The position numbers and the translations under genes are program-made. Of a stretch of DNA of 64,000 nt, positions 60,021-64,000 are shown piece after piece; within the stretch, counting starts at the first letter, position 1, and every line of letters begins with the position of its first letter. The notes beneath the pieces were generated by a model that was not told where the DNA came from, ran no database searches, and saw only the letters and a list, made by a program, of their open reading frames with translations. Origin of the DNA: Bdellovibrionales bacterium (GTDB lineage: Bacteria > Bdellovibrionota > UBA1018). The DNA lies in NCBI GenBank assembly GCA_018266355.1, contig JAFEAP010000029.1, positions 526,909-590,908 on the forward strand. The letters run 5' to 3'.

Positions 60021-60067
60021 ATTTTCGGGAAAAAAAAGAGCCCTAGCGCCGTGGGCGCTGAGGGCTC
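60021..60067 (-). terminator. terminator-like hairpin in the cysK leader
   Basis: On the minus strand the stem GAGCCCT/AGGGCTC with an inner AGCGCC/GGCGCT (3-nt loop) is followed by eight U residues (A tract within 60030-60038). No gene lies upstream of it on the minus strand before imuA, so it most likely acts on transcripts headed into cysK. Confidence 0.6.
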
Positions 60068-60221
60068 GGGGATGGACGTTGGGTACGATGCGGCGAGTTA
60101 TAGTGGGCAATGCGGGCTTTCGAAATGGAGAAAGAGCGGACTTAACGCGAGGAGCGGGTTGACGGTGGTCGCGAAAACTCAGGGTTTTTTCCGGGGAAAA
60201 CGAGGGAAATTTTCGAGGGTT

Positions 60222-60250
60222 TTGACTTACGCATAACTTACGCACATGCT
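60222..60250 (+). promoter_or_regulatory. imuA promoter with tandem direct repeats
   Basis: TTGACT (60222-60227), a 17-bp spacer and CATGCT (60245-60250) place transcription start at about the imuA ATG. Two copies of ACTTACGCA (60225-60233 and 60236-60244) lie 11 bp apart between and over these boxes, and TTACGCATAA between them is nearly palindromic. This is a likely site for the SOS repressor or another regulator. Confidence 0.45.
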
Positions 60251-60256
60251 GAGTGT

Positions 60257-60814
60257 ATGGAGAACGTGCTCGAAACCCCCCTCCCCACCCGCCTGAGCGT
60301 CGCCGAACTTCGCGCGAAGCTCGGCGAGATCACCCGGCTCGAACCCCGGCCGGGTTGGACCGTCCCCGAGCACGATCTCGTCGTTCCCCGCGGTTCCCTC
60401 GTCGAAGTGCTCGGCTCGGGATCTCGCGAATGGCTCTTCCGGATGTTCCGCGTTCACGCCGAAACGCGGATCGCCTGGATCGAGCCGAAGCTCACGCTCT
60501 TTCCCCCCGCCGTCGCTCAGCGGGGGGTCGCGCTTTCCCGCATGCTTTTCGTCGAAACCGAACGCGAGTGGAACTGGGCGCTTCTCCAGTGCCTGCGCGC
60601 GAAGCTCTTTCATTTCGCGGTGACCCCGCCCGGACTCGTTCCGGTCCGGGGAGCCGACGTTTTCCTGCGCAAGCTCCAGATCCAAGCCGAGCGCGCGGGC
60701 ACGACTCTCTTTTTCCTCTCCGAGATCGATACGCCGTTTTTCGGGATCACCCACCGGATTCGGATCGAACGAGAGGCGGGGCGCCCGGAAGTACTCAAAC
60801 GCAAACGCGGCTAA
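60257..60814 (+). CDS. imuA: ImuA-like RecA-fold protein
   Basis: The short (185-residue) protein resembles the RecA-like ImuA that partners ImuB and DnaE2 in SOS mutagenesis. HDLVVPRGSLVEVLGSGSREW recalls the Walker-like region, but no complete Walker A (GxxxxGK[ST]) is present. RIAWIEPKLTLFPPAVAQRGV and the C-terminal RIRIEREAGRPEVLKR are as expected for the family. It lies 11 bp before imuB. The call rests partly on this context. Repeats overlap its promoter. Confidence 0.8.
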   Translation: MENVLETPLPTRLSVAELRAKLGEITRLEPRPGWTVPEHDLVVPRGSLVEVLGSGSREWLFRMFRVHAETRIAWIEPKLTLFPPAVAQRGVALSRMLFVETEREWNWALLQCLRAKLFHFAVTPPGLVPVRGADVFLRKLQIQAERAGTTLFFLSEIDTPFFGITHRIRIEREAGRPEVLKRKRG

Positions 60815-60825
60815 GGAGGTCCGCG

Positions 60826-62223
60826 ATGAAGAGCAGTACCCTCACCACCGATTTCCCAATCGTTCGTCGGGCGCCCCTTTATTTTTGCATCGCTTTCCTC
60901 CGACCCGAGGCCGACGTGGGAGGCGTCGCCGAGGCCTGCCTTCGCTTCACGCCGGACCTGACGGTCCGGCGTGGCGAGAGGCCCGCGATTTTCCTCGAAG
61001 CCTCGCGCTGCCTCGCGCTCTATACCCCGGAGAAGCTCGTGCTCCGGCTCCGCGTGTGTCTCCGCGAATGGGGATTCGCGGAAACGGATTACCGGATCGC
61101 GCGCGCGTCGTCGCTCCCGCGCGCGTGGCTCTGCGGGCGAGAGGGCATCCCGGAGTCGGCGATCGACGCCGCCCCGGTTGCGGGGATCGGTGCGCTCCTC
61201 GATCCGCTCGGGGAAAATCCGGACGAGATGCGGAAAGTCTCCGCGATGGTCGAGATGCTTTTCATGCTCGGCGTGCGCCGGATCGGGGGGGTTCGGAAAC
61301 TCCCTCCCGACTCGGCGATCGCGCGTTTCGGCGCGCTCTATTCTTGTTTGCTCGAACGCCTCGTGCCCGAGACGGTCGTCGAGGATTTTCCCTGGGCGCG
61401 GTTCCGCCCGACGGAGAAGTTCATCGAGCGGGTCGATCTCGATCCGGACGACACGATCTGGGACCTCGAACCGACGCTCTTCCACGCGAAGACGCTCCTC
61501 GACCGCGTGCTGAAACGCGCGTTCGGCCGCGGGAAGGCGCTCGTCGTGCTCGAACTCCGCATCGAGTGCGAACGCCGGCGAAACCGCCGCGAGGTCTTCA
61601 TCCGCGTGCCGATCCGGTTCACGTTCCCGCAGTCGGACGGCGCGGTCGTCCTCCGCACGCTCCGCGAGAAGCTCGGTTTCGAGTTCGGGCGGCGCGAACT
61701 CGAGGCCCCGATCGCGGCTCTCGAACTCGAAGCCCTCGAACTCGCGCCCCGCCGCGCGCTCCAGTCCGACTTCGTCGATCCCGAGCAGTCCGCGGAGGGA
61801 TTCCGCGAACTCATCGCCGAACTCGGGACGAAGCTCGAAGCCGAGAAGGAAGTCTTCCAAGCCGAACTCGCCGCGGTCTGGCGACCGGAACGGAGCTGGA
61901 ACCGGGTCTTGAAGGAACCTTCCGCCGTCGCTGCGATCGGGCTGCCGATTCCCGAACGGCCGCTCGAACTCCTCGATCCGCCGGAACCGCTTCGGCGCCT
62001 CGGTCGCTATTTCTTCCGCGGCGAACTCCGCTACGTGATCGAGTCGTCCTCGCAGATCGAGCGGCTTTCGGGCGAGTGGTGGGAAGCCGACGGGGGATTC
62101 ACGCGGACGTACTATCGCGTTCGAGTGCGTACGGTGGAGGACGAGTCGCGCGAGTTCTGGATTTTCCGCGAGCAGCGGCGAGCCGACGAGAAGGGGGGGC
62201 TCTTCCTGCATGGAATCTACTGA
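60826..62223 (+). CDS. imuB: ImuB-like Y-family polymerase homologue
   Basis: ImuB acts as the hub that ties DnaE2 to the beta clamp during error-prone lesion bypass. The 465-residue protein shows Y-family thumb and little-finger parts, and the C-terminal block RLSGEWWEADGGFTRTYYRV and then FLHGIY is diagnostic for ImuB. The N-terminal catalytic acidic residues of active Y-family polymerases are not evident, as is usual for ImuB. A near-perfect AAGGAGGT lies 5 nt before the ATG. Its end overlaps dnaE2 by 14 nt. Confidence 0.88.
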   Translation: MKSSTLTTDFPIVRRAPLYFCIAFLRPEADVGGVAEACLRFTPDLTVRRGERPAIFLEASRCLALYTPEKLVLRLRVCLREWGFAETDYRIARASSLPRAWLCGREGIPESAIDAAPVAGIGALLDPLGENPDEMRKVSAMVEMLFMLGVRRIGGVRKLPPDSAIARFGALYSCLLERLVPETVVEDFPWARFRPTEKFIERVDLDPDDTIWDLEPTLFHAKTLLDRVLKRAFGRGKALVVLELRIECERRRNRREVFIRVPIRFTFPQSDGAVVLRTLREKLGFEFGRRELEAPIAALELEALELAPRRALQSDFVDPEQSAEGFRELIAELGTKLEAEKEVFQAELAAVWRPERSWNRVLKEPSAVAAIGLPIPERPLELLDPPEPLRRLGRYFFRGELRYVIESSSQIERLSGEWWEADGGFTRTYYRVRVRTVEDESREFWIFREQRRADEKGGLFLHGIY

Positions 62224-64000
62224 AGAACCTCTCGTCATCGATCGGGACGCTCCGCCCTACGCCGAGCTCTCGCTCTTCACGAATTATTCGTTCCTGCACG
62301 GCGGGTCTTCGCCCGAGGAGCTCGCCACCGAGGCGGCCCGTCTCGGGTATCGCGCGGTCGCGGTGACCGACCTGCACGGCGTGTACGGGATGCCGAAGCT
62401 CTGGGGGAGGCTGAAGGAACTCGGTCATCCGGTGAAACTCCTCGTCGGGGCGACGCTTCCCGTCGGTCCGGAGGGGGCGAAGCTCCTGGACGGCGTGGAG
62501 CCGCGCGTGTCGTTCCTCGCGAAAACCCGCGCGGCTTACGGCGCGCTCTGCCGGATCCTCACCGAAGCCCACCGCGACCAGCCGAAAGGAAAATCCCGGC
62601 TCTCGGTCGAGCGGTTCCTCGAACTCCTTCGCGCGACGCCGGGCGCGGAGGAGCTCTTTCTTTTTCCGCAGTGGGAAGAACTCTGGGAGAACGCCGATCC
62701 GCGCACCGAGGCGCCCGAAGCCCTTTTCGGGCGGATCACGGAGGCTTTCGCGTGGGTCCGCGAATTTCCTCGCGACCGCCTCTTCGTCCCGCTCTCGCGG
62801 ATGATCGACGGCCGCGACGTCGAGCGGACCGCGTTCGCCGATCGCCTCGGGCTGCACTTCGCGCGGGCGCTCGTCGCGCATAACCGCGTCCTCTATCACC
62901 ACCCCGAGCGCCGGCGCGCGCAGGACACCCTCGCGTGCATCCGCGAGGGGAAGACGTTTCGATCGGCGGGGTATCTCCTGAAGCGGAACGAGGAAGCGTA
63001 CCTGAAGCCGCCGCGAACGATGCACTCGCTCTTCCACGACCGGCCGGAGCTGATCGAACGCGGCCTCGCGATCGCCGAGGCTTGTACCTTCCTGCCCTCG
63101 GAGCTGAAGTACGAGTATCCGGCGGAGTGGATCCCGGCCGGGCACACCGCCCAGTCCTACCTCGAAGAGATCTGCGCGAAGGGAATGTGCATCCGTTACA
63201 AGGTCCCGCGCCCGGAAGACGCGCCCGAGGACGCGAAGGCGCTCCTCGCGAAGGAACTCGGGATGATCCGCGAGATGAAGTACGCCGACTACTTCCTCAC
63301 CGTCTACGACATCGTCGAATTCGCGAATAGGAATAAGATCCTCTGTCAGGGGCGCGGCTCGGCGGCGAACTCGATCGTCTGCTACGTGATGGGGATCACC
63401 GCGATCAATCCGATCCAGATGGGATTCCTCTTCGAGCGCTTCATCTCCGTCGAGCGCGGCGAGCCGCCGGACATCGACGTCGACTTCGAACACGAGCGGC
63501 GCGAGGAGGTGCTCCAGTACGTCTACGCGAAGTACGGCCGCGACCGGGCGGCGATGCTCTCCGCCGTCTCGACCTACGGAAGGCGCTCGGCCCTCCGCGA
63601 AGCCGCGAAGGCGTTCGGCGTCGAAGTCGGCACCCTTTCCGCGCGGAAGGTCGAAAGCCTCCTCCTCGATCCCGAGCGGACCGATTCGCGGCTCGCCGCG
63701 AAGATCTCGGCGGTCGCCGACGAGTTGAACCATTTCCCGCGCCACCTCTCGATCCATTCGGGCGGTTTCACGCTCTCCGCGAAACCGATCGTCGAGATCG
63801 TGCCGGTCGAACCCGCGACGATGGAAGGCCGCACGATCATCCAGTGGGATAAGTACGACCTCGATATCCTCGGCCTCCTCAAGGTCGACCTCCTCGCGCT
63901 CGGGATGCTCTCCGCGCTCCGGAAAGGCCTCGCGCTCGTCGGCGAGACCCTCTACGAGGTTCCGGCGGACGACGCGGCGACTTACGCGATGATCCAGCGC
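62210..64000 (+). CDS. dnaE2: error-prone DNA polymerase III alpha subunit DnaE2 (5' part, runs off the window)
   Basis: The frame is open for 597 codons to the end of the window. The N-terminal PHP domain begins YAELSLFTNYSFLHGGSSPEEL. The polymerase core shows ILCQGRGSAANSIVCYVMGIT, then the catalytic PDIDVDFEHERREEV, and later WDKYDLDILGLLKVDLLALGML. These are typical of DnaE2 rather than replicative DnaE1. It is the third gene of the imuA-imuB-dnaE2 SOS mutagenesis cassette and starts 14 nt before the imuB stop. The C-terminal part is outside the window. Confidence 0.93.
   Translation, partial: MESTEEPLVIDRDAPPYAELSLFTNYSFLHGGSSPEELATEAARLGYRAVAVTDLHGVYGMPKLWGRLKELGHPVKLLVGATLPVGPEGAKLLDGVEPRVSFLAKTRAAYGALCRILTEAHRDQPKGKSRLSVERFLELLRATPGAEELFLFPQWEELWENADPRTEAPEALFGRITEAFAWVREFPRDRLFVPLSRMIDGRDVERTAFADRLGLHFARALVAHNRVLYHHPERRRAQDTLACIREGKTFRSAGYLLKRNEEAYLKPPRTMHSLFHDRPELIERGLAIAEACTFLPSELKYEYPAEWIPAGHTAQSYLEEICAKGMCIRYKVPRPEDAPEDAKALLAKELGMIREMKYADYFLTVYDIVEFANRNKILCQGRGSAANSIVCYVMGITAINPIQMGFLFERFISVERGEPPDIDVDFEHERREEVLQYVYAKYGRDRAAMLSAVSTYGRRSALREAAKAFGVEVGTLSARKVESLLLDPERTDSRLAAKISAVADELNHFPRHLSIHSGGFTLSAKPIVEIVPVEPATMEGRTIIQWDKYDLDILGLLKVDLLALGMLSALRKGLALVGETLYEVPADDAATYAMIQR

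Larger units (their letters stand above)
59954..60256. other. intergenic region between divergent cysK and imuA
   Basis: The left part (minus strand) is the cysK leader with a strong terminator-like hairpin at 60028-60067. A TATAAC on the minus strand near 60095-60100 could be a cysK -10. The right end holds the imuA promoter with direct repeats. No additional protein gene is visible. Confidence 0.5.

Overview
The window is about 64 kb of GC-rich bacterial chromosome with short intergenic gaps and no mobile element, CRISPR array or rRNA. Several traits point to a predatory or free-living member of the Bdellovibrionota. These are a TIGR02147 (DUF4423-type) regulator coupled to an exported protein, a large share of orphan signal-peptide proteins and lipoproteins, secreted peptidoglycan- and protein-cleaving enzymes, CheY/HD-GYP/PilZ proteins, and an imuA-imuB-dnaE2 mutagenesis cassette. 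This assignment is an inference from gene content; no marker gene was aligned.

Layout. 1-5.4 kb: a partial gene, an MscS channel, a possible structured RNA, an exported protein, a lipoprotein, and trigger factor. 5.4-12.2 kb (minus strand): tsaB, an EamA transporter, pssA, asd, a large unusual envelope protein and truA, tightly packed and partly overlapping. 12.4-13.8 kb: two exported proteins. 13.8-20.4 kb (minus): the conserved rpsB-tsf-pyrH-frr-uppS-cdsA-rseP block, without dxr. 20.7-23.8 kb: small envelope proteins and a TonB-dependent receptor.

23.9-35.0 kb (plus) is the centrepiece. It is a compact, largely translationally coupled cluster hemA-hemCD-hemB-hemL-[histidine kinase-response regulator]-hemE-hemN-hemG-hemH. 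It encodes the whole C5 pathway from glutamyl-tRNA to protoheme with a two-component system in the middle. Upstream of hemA lies a promoter whose -10 box sits 6 nt from the start codon, plus two direct CCGTGACA repeats 11 bp apart. That is the type of site OmpR-family regulators bind. The receptor gene diverges from it.

35.0-44.4 kb: two TPM-domain proteins, a cheY/HD-GYP/cheX-like unit joined by 4-nt stop/start overlaps, a ClC channel, two exported FAD oxidoreductases, and Ohr. 44.5-60 kb is accessory and envelope-rich: the TIGR02147 pair, tRNA-Ser(GGA), many orphan exported proteins and lipoproteins, an M14 carboxypeptidase, an M74-type murein endopeptidase, a PilZ-like membrane protein, a possible clan-CD-like protein, and cysK. 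60.2-64 kb: imuA, imuB and the first 597 codons of dnaE2, which runs off the window.

Several genes without a Shine-Dalgarno sequence have a TAnnnT-like hexamer ending 6-9 nt before the start codon, which suggests leaderless transcripts. All functional calls come from reading motifs by eye; no database search was run.
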